DNA of 64,000 nucleotides, from contig NC_072795.1 in assembly GCF_028583425.1 (NCBI RefSeq), forward strand, positions 68,400,001-68,464,000, given 5' to 3'. Shown here piece by piece: positions 1-11,335 of this stretch. The position numbers and the translations under genes were made by a program. A model generated the notes under the pieces. It saw only the letters and a program-made list of their open reading frames with translations, did not search any database and had not been told where the DNA came from. The DNA comes from Eublepharis macularius. Its lineage: Eukaryota; Chordata; Lepidosauria; Squamata; Eublepharidae. Every line of letters begins with the position of its first letter. Positions within the stretch are counted from its first letter, which is position 1.

Positions 1-284
1 TTATTCAACGTGTGTGGAAATGGCCTATGTAAGACACTGAACATTCATTCACTACATGTGTGCTTATATAGACATAGATTTGTGTATATAATAATGTTTT
101 TTTTCTTTCCGTTTTTCAGTTCCACCCCACTGCATTATTTTTGTAAAATGGGAATCTTTGATGGTAGACTCAAATGTTGCATTTTGTCTACAACATTTGC
201 TGATTCACTGAATACCTTTGTTTTACCAGGAATCTTTACTGTTCAATTCAAATATTGTTACCATTCAAATATTATATTTTATAA

Positions 285-375
285 TCAGCTTATTGATTGA
301 CTGAGTAGTTCTATCATACTTGTAATCTGTTTACAGTCACAGTGAGAAAGGTGGTCTATAAATGAAAATAAATAC
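285..375 (+). repeat. LINE 3'-tail relic
   Basis: A short stretch ending in a 'gtctataaatgaaaataaa' motif resembles the 3' ends of squamate L2/CR1-type LINEs; a similar ending closes the better preserved fragment at 53540-54040. No coding remains. The 284 bases to its left are AT-rich and show nothing recognisable. Confidence 0.35.
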
Positions 376-393
376 TATCTATTGATATACATG

Positions 394-420
394 CACACAC
401 ACACACACACACACACACAC
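394..420. repeat. (CA)n microsatellite
   Basis: About 13 uninterrupted CA units. The short open frames on both strands here are produced by the repeat and are not genes. Confidence 0.95.
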
Positions 421-484
421 GCATATGTATACATACATGCACACCCACAACATTCCTTCAGTTCACAGGGCAAGTATAGACTAG

Positions 485-930
485 CGTGGAAGAATAGGAG
501 AAACATGTCCTGTCCCTTTAATAGAAGCTTAATCTGTGGAAATAGACAGCTGAAGCTTTTCATTTCATGAAGGCAGGGCTTTTTTTCTGGAAAAGAGGTG
601 ATGGAACTCAGTGGTGGAACTCAGGACTGCACTTTGGGTCAGCTGGAACAAGGGGGGAGTTTTTTAAGTTTAAATCGCCCTTGGCAAAAATGGTCACGTG
701 GCCAGTGGTCCCACCCCCTGATCTCCAGACAGAGGGGAGTTTAGATTGCCCTCCATGCAACAGCATGGAGGGCAATCTAAATGCCCCTCTGTCTGGAGAT
801 CAGGGGGTGGGACCACTGGCCATGTGACCATTTTCAAGAGGTGCCGGAACTCTGTTCCACTGTGTTCCAGCTGAAAAAAAGCCCTGCATGAAGGTAAATA
901 ACATTTCACTAAAACTTTTATATTTCTGAA
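485..930 (+). repeat. Foldback repeat family A, split by a hAT miniature element
   Basis: The left part (485-573) carries the family A signature: 'atgtcctgtccctttaata', then 'gaagcttaat', 'gtggaaat' and 'cagctgaagcttttcat'. The right part resumes at 887 with 'catgaaggtaaata'. Other copies are at 5117-5282, 11160-11335 and 13734-15385. In fuller copies both ends contain 'ccctttaat' or its complement near 'gggttgccaac'-like termini, so the family is a foldback or MITE type. Its superfamily is not established. This copy is the target of the insertion at 574-886. Confidence 0.6.
574..886 (+). mobile_element. hAT-type miniature inverted-repeat element, copy 1
   Basis: A 313-bp element starting 'cagggctttttttctgg' and ending with the inverted counterpart 'ctgaaaaaaagccctg'. 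It is flanked by an exact 8-bp direct repeat, catgaagg (566-573 and 887-894), the target duplication size of hAT transposons. The middle is a long palindrome: the segment with 'gatctccagacagagggg' near 720-740 recurs inverted near 780-805. There is no transposase, so it is non-autonomous. Short frames across it are artefacts. Related copies are at 5944-6245 and 24976-25105. Confidence 0.93.
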
Positions 931-3900
931 GGGCAATCATTCTCATCTTCACCCCCCTTTTTTTGCTAAGTGTGTCCTTTATTTGCATGTCACCTTTCAG
1001 TATCCTCCTCTGAGAGTACCATTTACAGTGGGAACTGTTTCCTTTAAGTGTTCCAGATCAGGGCAGACCATTATTTTTCAGGAGCTCCTTTGCCTCTGGA
1101 CAACTCCCTGGTCACACATGTAAAATGGCAATGGCTATAAGCCATGAAATGAACCCATATAGTGGTTAAGCATGTCAAAAGCACACAAATTTTTACCTGG
1201 TGGGTGAGACCTGGGTTTGAAAAGCTTTAAAGCTATTGGTCTTGAAGTATCACATCTGCTTGCTTCCAAGCAGTGAGAAATAAATGCCTTGGGCACCACA
1301 ATGAAGTTTATTGAAAAGTAGTAACAGTGGACCTACAGAGATGACAAAAAGCAGGCAGCAAGTCTTCACATTCTCCAGAACTCTTCTTCAGATTAGTTGT
1401 TCAGTACAGATGAGGAAGAAGAGAGAAGAAAAAGAAGTTCTGAGATATGATGAAAAGTTCCCTCATCAGTAACAACCAGGACAGAGCCCAGGAGGTGTTG
1501 CAGACTTAATTAAGTTGGATAGTGTCTGAGTACAAAGCAGATTTCAAACTGTACCAAGGGCTACTGCAACACTGTGGGATGAAATTGCTGCATTCTCTTT
1601 GAAGATATAAAAGCAAGCAGTAATTGGCATATACAAGTCTCTTGTTAGGCAGAGAGTAGATGTAAAGAAGAAAAGGTGGTATTATTTGTGTTAGCAAAAC
1701 TACAGAATAATTTAAGGCTTTGCGCTACATGGAGAATCTATAGAAGCTACTGGTTTCTTTTGGAGAAAGAGCACTGGAGATTTTTGGTGTCTGAAATATT
1801 TGCCTTTTTACCAACACACAAGCAGAGCATAATTAAGGCAAGCCTGCTCCCAAGAGCAGACAGCCTCTGTCACACACCTGCAAAACATTTGTCTCAAGGG
1901 CTGGCCTACACGCGCAGCAGAGTGGAGTGGTGTTGAGGCAGCAGAGTGCTGAGGTGGCAGAATGGACTGCGGAGGGGAGGAAGAATCATAGTTTTGAATG
2001 TTTCTTACATAAACAGCTCCTGGCCAGTGAAATATTAATACCATGGAGAGAGACTGGACTAAATTCTCCCTGTTGTTTTTGCTTGTTTATATGCACTGTG
2101 TTTTTACATGGTGGAACTGATAGTAATAGCACCCCCCACCTGCTGTCTGAAGTGCTGCAGACCACTCTACCAGCTCATTTTTATGCATGTGTAAACCTGG
2201 CCTCAACCCTGGTCTAAATTACTTTGCACTGGCACAGAGTCTCGTATCAACTGGTTGGCTGGCTACTCATGCACAATAGCTACATGTGCTTAGCATACCA
2301 GCATAAAAGTCACCTGACCCACGAATAGGCTAAATCCCAGCTGAAGGTGCATCCCCCTCCCAGCAGTTCTTTCTGCCACTGGGAAAGTTTACTCTTGGGG
2401 TTGTGGGACCTATGTGGTCTAATAGCCAAGTAGCCAAGAGAATTAAGTCATGCTTTCCGCCTCTTCCATCAGTGTACTCTCTTCCAAAGAGGTTTGGGTG
2501 ATTTTGCCCGTTACCCCCTCTCCAGTGCAGCATCTCAACCTCCCTTAATCACGGGGGTCCTACAACTCTGGGAATGAACTTTCTTGAGGTTGGGAAGGAC
2601 TGCGGTGGGAAAGGGAACATAAGAAAAATCTGTAGACCTTGCATCTGCAGATCATAAGAACCAACCCAATCTCTGGTGTGCTAACTAGGCATGTGTAGCT
2701 GCTTTGCCTGGAGAGCAGCTCAGGTTAAACATGATGCAGTGTGAGTGCAGTGCTCCATGGAGCATCAGAGTTAATCTGTTCCCAGATTCCTGAAGTGATT
2801 TCTTATTCAGGAAATCACTGTATGATTTAAGATATATTCATGTTCTCTTGTCAGGTCCAAACCACTGATTCACTGTCATGAAACTGACCGCTACGTTAAT
2901 TTGTCCCATTTATCCAAGCCTGCACATGGAGTGCAACAACTGATGTGTTGATGTGACAAGAGCCCCAGTCAATATAAGAAGTAATAAATTGCATCTGGCT
3001 TTTAGGGAGATGGGAGGGTGCTAGGTAAACAGATGAACAACTGTACCATAAACTTCACACCAAGCATGTGGATCCTGTTCTCATTTTGACATATTATTAT
3101 GCATTATGTAGTGTCTAAGGCAGGTATTGCAGTGGTTATAAATGGCCTGGATTTTTCATATATGCAATGAATTCACTCCAGTTGTTCCCTTATTCTTGTG
3201 TGGAGATCCTGCCTGCTTTGATGGATGACACAATCGCTAATGTAAAGGTCATAATCAAACATTATTGATCCAAAACATGGCGCTGCCAACAAACATTCCC
3301 TGGGGAATTGTTTTCTAAACTATAATGCTGGCATATTGACACTATAAAATGTGCAGTCAGATTTGTAATTCTCATGTGAATCTACAGGAAAGCATATCTA
3401 TGTCCATTAAAGGAGAATGCCCCAAGGATACACACTTCCTTTGGTACAGCACTACTACAGTCTTATGAATTCATGTTTTATAAATAACATCATGACCTCT
3501 TCACAGCAGTTCATTCAATGGCATTTATACGCCAAGGAAGAGCTCGCATTCTGACTGTACTGTTACGTTAAAAATCCTGTAAAGAATACTTCAAATTCAA
3601 AAATATTAACAGGCTGAGATTTGGGATGGTTATTCCAGTGATAAACTAAACAGACCAGCAGGTTGGATTTCAAACGGTCCAGTTCTAACACTAATTCTTA
3701 TGCTGTTTTAATGACAGTTGTTCTGACATTTGAACATTTGAACTGTTGAAAATGGGGAGAAATGTTTATAGAATATTGGCAAAAAAGAAAAAGCAATAAA
3801 AACAGATTTTGTGCACGTAGTATTGTCTTGTTCCGGCCTTTCCTACTGCTTCTCATTTTTGGAAACTAGATTTCATCCAATTCATTATGATATAAGATTC

Positions 3901-3937
3901 TGCAACTCATTTTAACATTTGTCACCCCATAGACAGC
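931..3937. other. Intergenic stretch, no gene seen
   Basis: Mostly AT-rich single-copy-looking DNA upstream of NEURL1. A faint tRNA-derived SINE trace lies near 1158-1225 ('agtggttaagc' followed by 'gggtttgaaaagc', resembling A and B boxes). Open frames here are short, lack recognisable domains and overlap on both strands. Confidence 0.6.
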
Positions 3938-4155
3938 TGCTGTAGTATAGTGGTTGAGTGGTTGGGTTGTGAGTCAGCACTCTGTTAGTTCAAATCTCAG
4001 TTCTGCCATGCACTCAGTTGGTGGCCTTGGGTAAGCCACTCCTCTCAGCCCCAGCTCTCCAGCTGTATTGTGGGAATAATAATAACACTATGTTCATCGC
4101 TCTGTGTGGGCACTAATCTGTCTAGAAGAGCTGTATATAAGCACAGTTATTATCA
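3938..4155 (+). repeat. MIR-like tRNA-derived SINE
   Basis: A tRNA-like head has an A-box-like 'tagtatagtggttgag' and a B-box-like 'gttcaaatctcagttctg'. It is followed by the MIR-type core 'ggccttgggtaagccactc' and a 3' part with 'taataataac' and 'gctgtatataagcacagttatt'. Minus-strand relatives with the same core lie at 22820-23025 and 33155-33375. The 3' part resembles an L2-mobilised tail. Confidence 0.85.
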
Positions 4156-5116
4156 GCAAAATTTAGATAAATAGGTTACAGCATGTGTTATGTAACTACT
4201 GCAACACCTTTGTATGTGAGCTTCATCATCCTGTGAGTACTTTAAAGTTTGCAAGGGTTTCTAAACTCTGAATAGCTCTTAAGCTACATTGGCTGCATGC
4301 AGCATGAAGCCAGTTAACCTTGCATCTGCACTTTTATGCTTCAAGCAAGAATGTCAGAACTGTTAACTTTTTTTTTATGCGGTCAACCTCAGAGAACCTT
4401 GTTATATTTTTGAAAGGCATAATGGATGTTGATAATATGTCATCAAGTCATATCAAACTCCTAAATGTGTTTAGGTACCATGAAAGCATCATGTCCTACC
4501 TTTCAAAAGAGTTGCTGTGCCAGAGAAGAGGCACAGGTCAAAATGGAGTATGATGGATGTGTCTGTACAACGTCCCTTGCGCCTTTCCACTAGTCAGGCT
4601 GGGTTAACAGCCTGACTAGTGGAAATGTAACAGCCAAGCAGCCACCATCATCAAATGGAGAGATGCACAAAGTACAAAAACGAGTAGATAGATTTGAGGC
4701 ATAGTGAGACAGAGGCAGAATTAAGATATGGTTCACCAGTCTGCCGGCTTAAGTATGTTTTGGCCACCTTGGAGTCACTTGTGTGGGTACAGCTGCAAAC
4801 TATGTGATTTCAACTGGATGATTGCATAGCTGTCCAACCTGCCTTGCAAAGGAAATAAATTTAGTTCTTTCAGTACAAACCACTCTGTTGCTGCTGGGCA
4901 TTTCTTCCTCCATTTATCAACCTTTAATAATTAATTGTTCCAATGAGTAACCTAAGGCTAAGGTTGCAGTCATCGTCATCTTCTGCCCCCTGCTGGATCG
5001 AAGAGGAATATAGCAAGAATAGTGTACGTCAGGCAAGATGCTCAGGAAACATGTTGCTGATTGCCATATTTGTCTTCAGGAAGCAGTTCCCCTCAGAGAA
5101 GACTGGTTAGTGTCTT
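4156..5116. other. Intergenic stretch with one perfect hairpin
   Basis: No gene or clear repeat apart from the hairpin at 4584-4625. The open frame from 4320 to 4553 shows no recognisable domain. Confidence 0.55.
4584..4625. repeat. Perfect 17-bp inverted repeat (hairpin)
   Basis: 'tttccactagtcaggct' is followed by an 8-base loop (gggttaac) and its exact complement. There is no U-run behind it and no gene beside it. It may be the remnant of a very small foldback element; its role is unknown. Confidence 0.9.
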
Positions 5117-5282
5117 CAGTTGCCAACTACCTGGAGAAAATGACCTGAACCTTTAATAGGTTGATATTTACTAGGTGATGTTACTTACCACGTCATGAAA
5201 AGCTTCTGCTGCCCATTTCCACACAATATGCCTCTATTAAAAGGATAGAACTTTTTTTTGCAGGCCTGTTAGCAAACTTTCT
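5117..5282. repeat. Foldback repeat family A, degenerate copy
   Basis: It opens with 'gttgccaactacctggag' and continues with 'cctttaata', an internal 'aggtgatgttacttacc' and 'atgaaaagcttctgctgccc', closing with 'cctctattaaaagg' and 'caggcctgttagcaaac'. This is the same order of blocks as at 11160-11335, in the opposite orientation. Confidence 0.65.
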
Positions 5283-5943
5283 AGTAATCCTTTCCTTTTC
5301 TCTACGGTATATGCATTAGCATTGTAGCTAGAGTAATTTAAAGCTTTTTTCCTCCACATAACTGTTTATAGGATTGCAGCCATAGTTTTAAGTGTAGAAA
5401 CCTGATACACAGATCCCTGTAGTTCATCTCAGTCGTTTACATTAATTTATTTAATAATTAAACATTTACAGTGCAATCTCAATCTGTTTGGGTTCATGAG
5501 TGGTTTATTAAATCATTTAGAAAGTCCCATAAAACTGCAATGCGCTGAAAATAAAACATCTAGAGCTGGCCCGCATTTATTTGCTTTCTAGAGAAATGTT
5601 CCCCACCTTCCCCAGATTTTATCTTATGCTGATCAATAATAGAACATTAAATGATCAAGGGTTAATTTGGATATTATTTTCTCATTTTGATCGGTAACGT
5701 ATGACTTAATTCTCCCCCTTTACAGCTTTGTCTATGCCTCCTACAAAAGTGTAAGCAGCGGCTCCTTCCCCAACACAATTACACAGTTGAGGTAGATGCC
5801 TCTGTCATTTTGGCACTTCTCTATGACTTGGCCAGTCTGATTACATCACATCAGCAAGATCCATAAAACCAAACGCCACAGATTTTGCTTGTACTAATCT
5901 TAGTGTGTATCCACAGGGAAGGTCAGTAATCTATGAGTCTTTC
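5283..5943. other. Intergenic stretch, no feature recognised
   Basis: AT-rich sequence with no convincing frame, RNA gene or repeat. Confidence 0.5.
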
Positions 5944-6245
5944 CAGGACTTTTTTTCAGCAGGAACATGGTGGAACGGAGTTCCGGCACCTCATGAAAAT
6001 GGTCACGTGGCCGGTGGCCCCGCCTCCTGATCTCCAGACAGAGGGGAGTTTAGATTGCAATCTAAACTCCCCTCTGTCTGGAAATCAGGGGGCAGGGCCA
6101 CTGGCCATGTGATCATTTTCGCCGAGGGCGATTTAAACTTTAAAAAACTCCCCTCTTGTTCCAGCTGACCCAAAGTGACATCATTGTGCAGTCCTGAGTT
6201 CCATCACTGAGTTCCACCAGCTCTTTTCCCAGAATAAAAGCCCTG
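5944..6245 (-). mobile_element. hAT-type miniature inverted-repeat element, copy 2
   Basis: The ends are 'caggactttttttcagc' and 'cagaataaaagccctg'. The core has inverted halves built on 'ctccagacagaggggagt'. The flanking 8-mers agtctttc (5936-5943) and agtctctc (6246-6253) differ at one base, so this is a slightly aged target duplication. It lies in the opposite orientation to the copy at 574-886, stops just before the L2 element begins, and has no coding capacity. Confidence 0.9.
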
Positions 6246-6289
6246 AGTCTCTCTGCACAAGACACTCCCCACTGATTAATGTCTGTATG

Positions 6290-9200
6290 TTGTGATTAGC
6301 ATTGCAATTGAAGAGAGCTAGTAGCTTGGACAAGCGGTGTGAGCAGCAGGGTGGTGGATGTGGAGAGTGGTCAGCATGGGGCCAGAGATCCCGGTCCTCT
6401 GGGGACGAGGGAGGTATGGCGGTGGGACCCAGGGAAGGATGAGAAGGACACGGAGATATGGTGAGGCTCGATGTCCTTCTAACCTGCGTCCTATCCCGAG
6501 GCATGTTGAGTGTGGAGCTAGGAAATATAGCCCCCCTTCGACACTGATGTTGTGTAATGCCAGGTCCATAAATAACAAGACCAGAACATTGCACGATTAT
6601 TTTGTGGCAAATGATGTTGACCTGGTATGCATGACTGAGACCTGGGTGAGGGAGGGTGAGACGGTTGCTCTGAATGAACTAGTCCCACCTGGGTTCTCAG
6701 TCCTTCATCAGTCCCGAACGGGAGGCTGGGGGGGAGGGGTGGCGATTCTTGTCTGAGAGTCTTTCTCCTTCAGGCCGCTCCCCATCCCAGAGATCTCCAG
6801 AATTGACAGTGTAGGTCTAGTGTGGGGTGCCGAGGAAAGTTTGGCCATCTGTGTGGTGTACCGGCCGCCCAGCGCACCACCAGATGCCCTGCCACATCTG
6901 CTAGAGGTGGCGGCTGGATGGGCCTTGGAACACTCAAAACTATTGGTATTGGGTGACTTCAACGTCCATGCTGACGATGACACCTCTAGTCGGGCTGTGG
7001 ACCTGGTGTCCTCCATGGCTGCACTCGGACTTTCCCAGATTGTTTCGGCCCCTACACATCAAGCAGGCCACATGCTGGATTTGATCTTTGGGATGGGGAT
7101 GGATGTGGTGCTAGAAACAACTGACTTGGTGCCATGGTCAGACCACGTGGTCCTGAAGGCTCGGCTGGATATCCCACCTCCCCCCTGCAAGGGCGGTGAG
7201 CTTATTTATGCTCGCCCGCGGAGACTTATGGATCCAATTGGTTTCCAGAATGCTCTGCAGAATCCGATGCTCCCTGGCGGCTCATTGGATGAGCTGGTGG
7301 AAGACTGGCAAGTCCGTCTTTCCGAAGCCATAGATGAAATCGCCCCCCGTCACCCTCTCCGCCCCTGTACCAAACTAGCTCCCTGGTATACAGAGGAGCT
7401 ATGTCGGAAGAAGTGGGAGCTGAGATGGCTAGAGCGAGTGTGGCGGCGGACTCGTGAGGCAAGAGCATCTTATAGGACGTTTATGAAGGCCTATGAGATG
7501 GCAGTGAAGTCTACAAAGAAAGAGTTCTATGCAGCCTCCATTGCATCAGCTAGCTCACGCCCAGCAAAACTGTTTAATGTGGTTCGGTCTCTGGTCTCCT
7601 TATCGGGAGGGGACCGTCAAAATTTAAATTCGGATATTAGCTGTGAGGCTTTTGGGAGCTTTTTTGCTGATAAAATTTTGTTTCTCCGCCGTGATCTCCC
7701 AGCCACAGTTGATACAGTGTGCGAACTGGAGGCCCCTTGGCTGCCTTCTGGGATGATATTAGACCATTTCAGTCCGCTCTCTGGGGATGAGATTGACAGG
7801 ATCCTGTGAGCAGTTAGGCCTACCACATGCTCCTTGGACCCGTGCCCTTCGTGGCTGGTGAAGGCCAGCGTAGATGGGCTACGGGATGCCCTGGAGGCCA
7901 TTGTCAACATGTCTCTGAGCTCTGGGATCTTCCCGGAAGCGTTGAAGGAAGCTGTGGTTAGGCCTCTCCTGAAAAAACCATCTTTGGATCCTACCGACCC
8001 GGTCAGTTACCGCCCAGTTTCGAACCTCCCGTTCCTGGGTAAGGTGATTGAGCGGGCGGTGGTAGAGCAGGTGCAGGTCTTCCTGAATGATTCCTCATCC
8101 CTAGATCCTTTCCAGTCGGGCTTCCGTCCAGGACATGGGACGGAGACATTGCTGGTCGCCTTGATGGACGATCTCCGTAGACAGCTGGACCAAGGCGGGT
8201 CGGCACTGCTGATATTATTAGATCTATCAGCGGCATTCGACACGGTCGATCATGACCTGTTAGTCCACCGCCTTGCTAATGTGGGGATTAGAGGGACAGC
8301 TCTGCAGTGGTTTGTCTCTTTTCTCCACAGTCGGGGACAGAGGGTGGCACTAGGGGAGAAGTTGTCATCCCGCCACCCGTTGGTGTGCAGTGTCCCTCAA
8401 GGGGCAATACTTTCCCCTCTGCTATTTAATGTATATATGCGCCCCCTCGCCCAGCTGGTACGGAGTTTCGGACTTGGGTGCCATCAATACGCAGATGACA
8501 CCCAATTGTATCTGATGATGGATGGACGGCCTGGCTCTGCCCCAGATGTCCTGGAACGTGCCTTCGGAGCTGTGACTGGATGGTTAAAGCAGAGTCGGCT
8601 GAGATTGAATCCCTTGAAGACGGAGGTCCTGCATGTGGGTCTAGGGTCCATGGGTGTGGGACTCCGGCTCCCTGCTCTCGACGGAGCGCTACTTACGCTG
8701 GTGTCGAGAGTGAGGAGCCTGGGTGTGGTCCTGGATGCTTCCTTGTCTATGGAGGCACAGGTTGCAGCGGTTGTTAGATCCTCTTTCTTCTATCTAAGAC
8801 AGGCTCGACAACTTGTCCCCTACCTATTGACCCATGACCTCAAAACAGTGATCCAGGCAACGGTCACCTCCAGATTAGACTACTGCAACTCACTCTATGT
8901 AGGGCTTCCCTTGGGCTTGATCCGGAAACTGCAGCTGGTTCAGAATGCAGCTGCACGGGTGGTTGCCGGAGCACCAGTTATGGCTCATGTAACACCTATC
9001 CTCCGTCAGCTGCACTGGTTACCGGTTGAGTACCGGGTCCGGTTCAAGGTTTTGGTGTTGACCTATAAAGCCCTATGTGGACTGGGCCCAGCATACCTTC
9101 GGGACTGCCTCTCCCCATATGTTCCCCGGAGGTCGCTTCGATCAGTCACTAAGAACATGCTGATGGTCCCTGGCCCCAGGGAGGTCCGCCTGGCCTCTAC

Positions 9201-9567
9201 CAGAGCCAGGGCCTTCTCAGTTCTGGCTCCGACCTGGTGGAACTCTCTGTCTGAGGAAACTAAGGCCCGGCAGGATTTGTTATCTTTCCGCCGGGCCTGC
9301 AAGATGGAGATATTCCACCGGGCATTTGGTGGGGGCTAGGCTGTCCTCTCGCTGGCCATACCACTGAAGACTCTCCACCACCCATGCAGGACAATGCTGC
9401 ATTTTAATATTTAATATTCTACACCCGCCAATTTTAATGGTTTTTTATATGATGTTTTAACGTTTTTATAATGTTTTTACTGTTTTAATTTGTTGTCAAA
9501 CCGCCCTGAGCCCGTCTGACGGGGAGGGCGGTCTAAAAATGTAATTAAATAAATTAAATAAATAAAT
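6290..9567 (+). mobile_element. L2-clade LINE, nearly intact
   Basis: A non-LTR retrotransposon with an apurinic-like endonuclease, a reverse transcriptase and a 3' region ending in 'ccgccctgagcccgtctgac', 'agggcgg' (a GC hairpin, about 9507-9532) and an AAATA-type tail to about 9567. The 5' boundary is not fixed; the coding part is recognisable from about 6546. There is no separate ORF1, so the element is probably 5'-truncated or of a one-ORF type. The match to the L2 group rests on the 'NLPFLGK', 'GFRPGHGTET' and 'AAFDTVDH' blocks; CR1 is the main alternative. The coding state is described under the pseudogene entry. Confidence 0.92.
6358..9339 (+). pseudogene. LINE endonuclease-reverse transcriptase polyprotein
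   Basis: One reading frame runs the whole length and is interrupted only by TGA at 6754-6756 and TGA at 7807-7809. Both could be CGA-to-TGA changes, the usual result of methylated CpG decay. The endonuclease part shows CNARSINNK (from about 6547), TETW and, after the first stop, VVYRPPS, GDFNVHADD and WSDHV. The reverse transcriptase part shows SYRPVSNLPFLGK, QSGFRPGHGTET, LDLSAAFDTVDH, SVPQGAILSPLLFNVY and the catalytic YADD (about 8489-8500). The C-terminal part has QNAAARVV and LHWLPV followed by WWNSL. So few lesions in about 1,000 codons point to a recent insertion. The protein would nick DNA and prime reverse transcription at the target. Confidence 0.93.
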
Positions 9568-11159
9568 CTTTCCTGAGTAGGATCAAGTGAAAGATCTTAT
9601 ACTTGTTGTCCCGTGAATACACATGCATTGCTAGGGAGACAGAGTACACTTGAATATAAGACCACACTTGAGCATCCCCGTGTAAGATGTCTTGTGTAGA
9701 GAGACTATGTATAACCTTGCAAAGGAACAGGGAACTACCTAGGTCTGTTCGTGTTCCACTGTGTTGAGTAACGGATTTTTGCAACTTATTTACTATATGT
9801 TTGAAGTGTGTAAATGAAAAGAGGAGCCATTTTCTCTTATTTAATATGTTTTCAACATTATTTGAGAGCTGTTCAGTTCTGCAAGGGCAGATACTATATA
9901 TGCCTTTCCTTGTGGATAAGGTAAAACTTATTTTCATATCTTATTGTGACACTCTACAAAGAATTTTTTATCAGTCAATGTTGATCTTTATGGCCTTCCT
10001 TTTGCAGAAGGTTGTGAAAAATTAGAAAAGGGAAGTAAATATGATGCTTCACAGATCAAGGAATTATATAAGAGTGTGTTAGAGTCAAACTGTGTGGCAA
10101 TTGTTCAAACTTTTAAGAGGAACTCGTCCCCAATCTCCCAAGTATATCATGTTCATAGGAGGCAATAAAATCATAATTGAAACCCTCACAGTATATTTAG
10201 ACAGCAGGTACTGTACTCATTCTGGCGCTATTCATACCTACCTAATTTGTATTCAGTATGGGAAAAGAAATTCAGTATTAGGAGATCCAACTGCAGCTGT
10301 ATTGCTAATTTTCTTGTGCTTCATCCTCTCTAGTGTGTACAAATTCTTCATAGATAATGATACTTTCTTTTTGTGACCTAGTAAATGGACTGCAGTTCTA
10401 GAGGGGTTTCTGTTTGGGTGGCTGAAGTTTTGTGACATTGAAATGCATGAACTGGCCCTCAGGGATGATTCCAAAAAGTAGCAAGGAGGTAGTGAATTAC
10501 CGTAATATTCCCTAAATATTTGTTTCATTAACCCAGCTTTCATTCTTGATATATTTGGATCCTACAACATGGACTGTATTTTATAGCAAGGTGGCAGGTA
10601 GCTAAAGAAGTTTCACTTATTCACTCCTACCTCAGCAGCAAAGAGAAGTTAAGCAGGGTTAACACATAGCTGCCTCCTATGTGTTGAGCCTGCCAGGAAA
10701 AAGGTTAGGCAACGTCATCTATAAAGTGTAGAGCCTCCTCCACAATTTGTAGGGGATGAGGTGCCACCACCTTCTGTACTTTTTCCAGTGCCATAGTGTC
10801 CTTTTTGAGATACTAAAACTGCACACAGTATTCCAATAGGCAAATTTCAGATACCTGCATCCTTCTTCTGGGTACTCAACTTGCATAACTAGAGAGCAGT
10901 TCTATTGAGTGTGAGGTACGGGGTTCGAGTTTTGTCTCCATCCTACATTATCATTGCAAAAAATATGGGTTTTGCTTTAATGCTGCATGTCCCCATGTTG
11001 GTCCTAAAACTGCTGCTTCCAGTCTACCATCTCAGTGCTTTTACCAGTGGAGATTAAAGGCCTTTGTGCAAACATGCAGTTGTCTATCCTCTATTCCCAC
11101 TCCCTTGCCCCAAATCTCTTTTGCCTCCAAGTAGCATTCTTCCCTTAGCAGGGCTTGAA
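9568..11159. other. Intergenic stretch, no gene seen
   Basis: AT-rich, with short two-strand frames only. A B-box-like 'ggggttcgagttttg' near 10919-10933 may mark a decayed tRNA-derived SINE, but the rest is not recognisable. Confidence 0.5.
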
Positions 11160-11335
11160 CGAAGGCTGCCAAAGGGTAAAATGTCCTGTCCCTTTAATGC
11201 GTAGAAATGGAAAGATAAAGCTTTTCATGGCATGGAGTTAAGTAACTTCACCTGGTAAATAATATCCCATCAATCCCTTATTAAAGGGACGGGGCATTTT
11301 TTCTCCAGGCCAGTTGGAAACCCTACCTTGAACCT
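11160..11335. repeat. Foldback repeat family A, both ends present
   Basis: The left end has 'aatgtcctgtccctttaat' and the right end has 'ttattaaagggac' followed by 'ctccaggccagttgg'. These are inverted versions of one another. Between them are 'aagcttttcatggcatgg' and 'aacttcacctggtaaata'. This is the most complete uninterrupted copy of the family in the window. Confidence 0.7.

Noticed and set aside
394-420. CRISPR-like or regulatory array
   Set aside because: A simple CA microsatellite without spacers.
3938-4010. tRNA gene
   Set aside because: The A and B boxes are there but the cloverleaf does not close, and a MIR-type core follows, so it is a SINE.
6820-7809. Host gene with endonuclease domain
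   Set aside because: It continues in frame into a LINE reverse transcriptase and ends in an L2-type tail.
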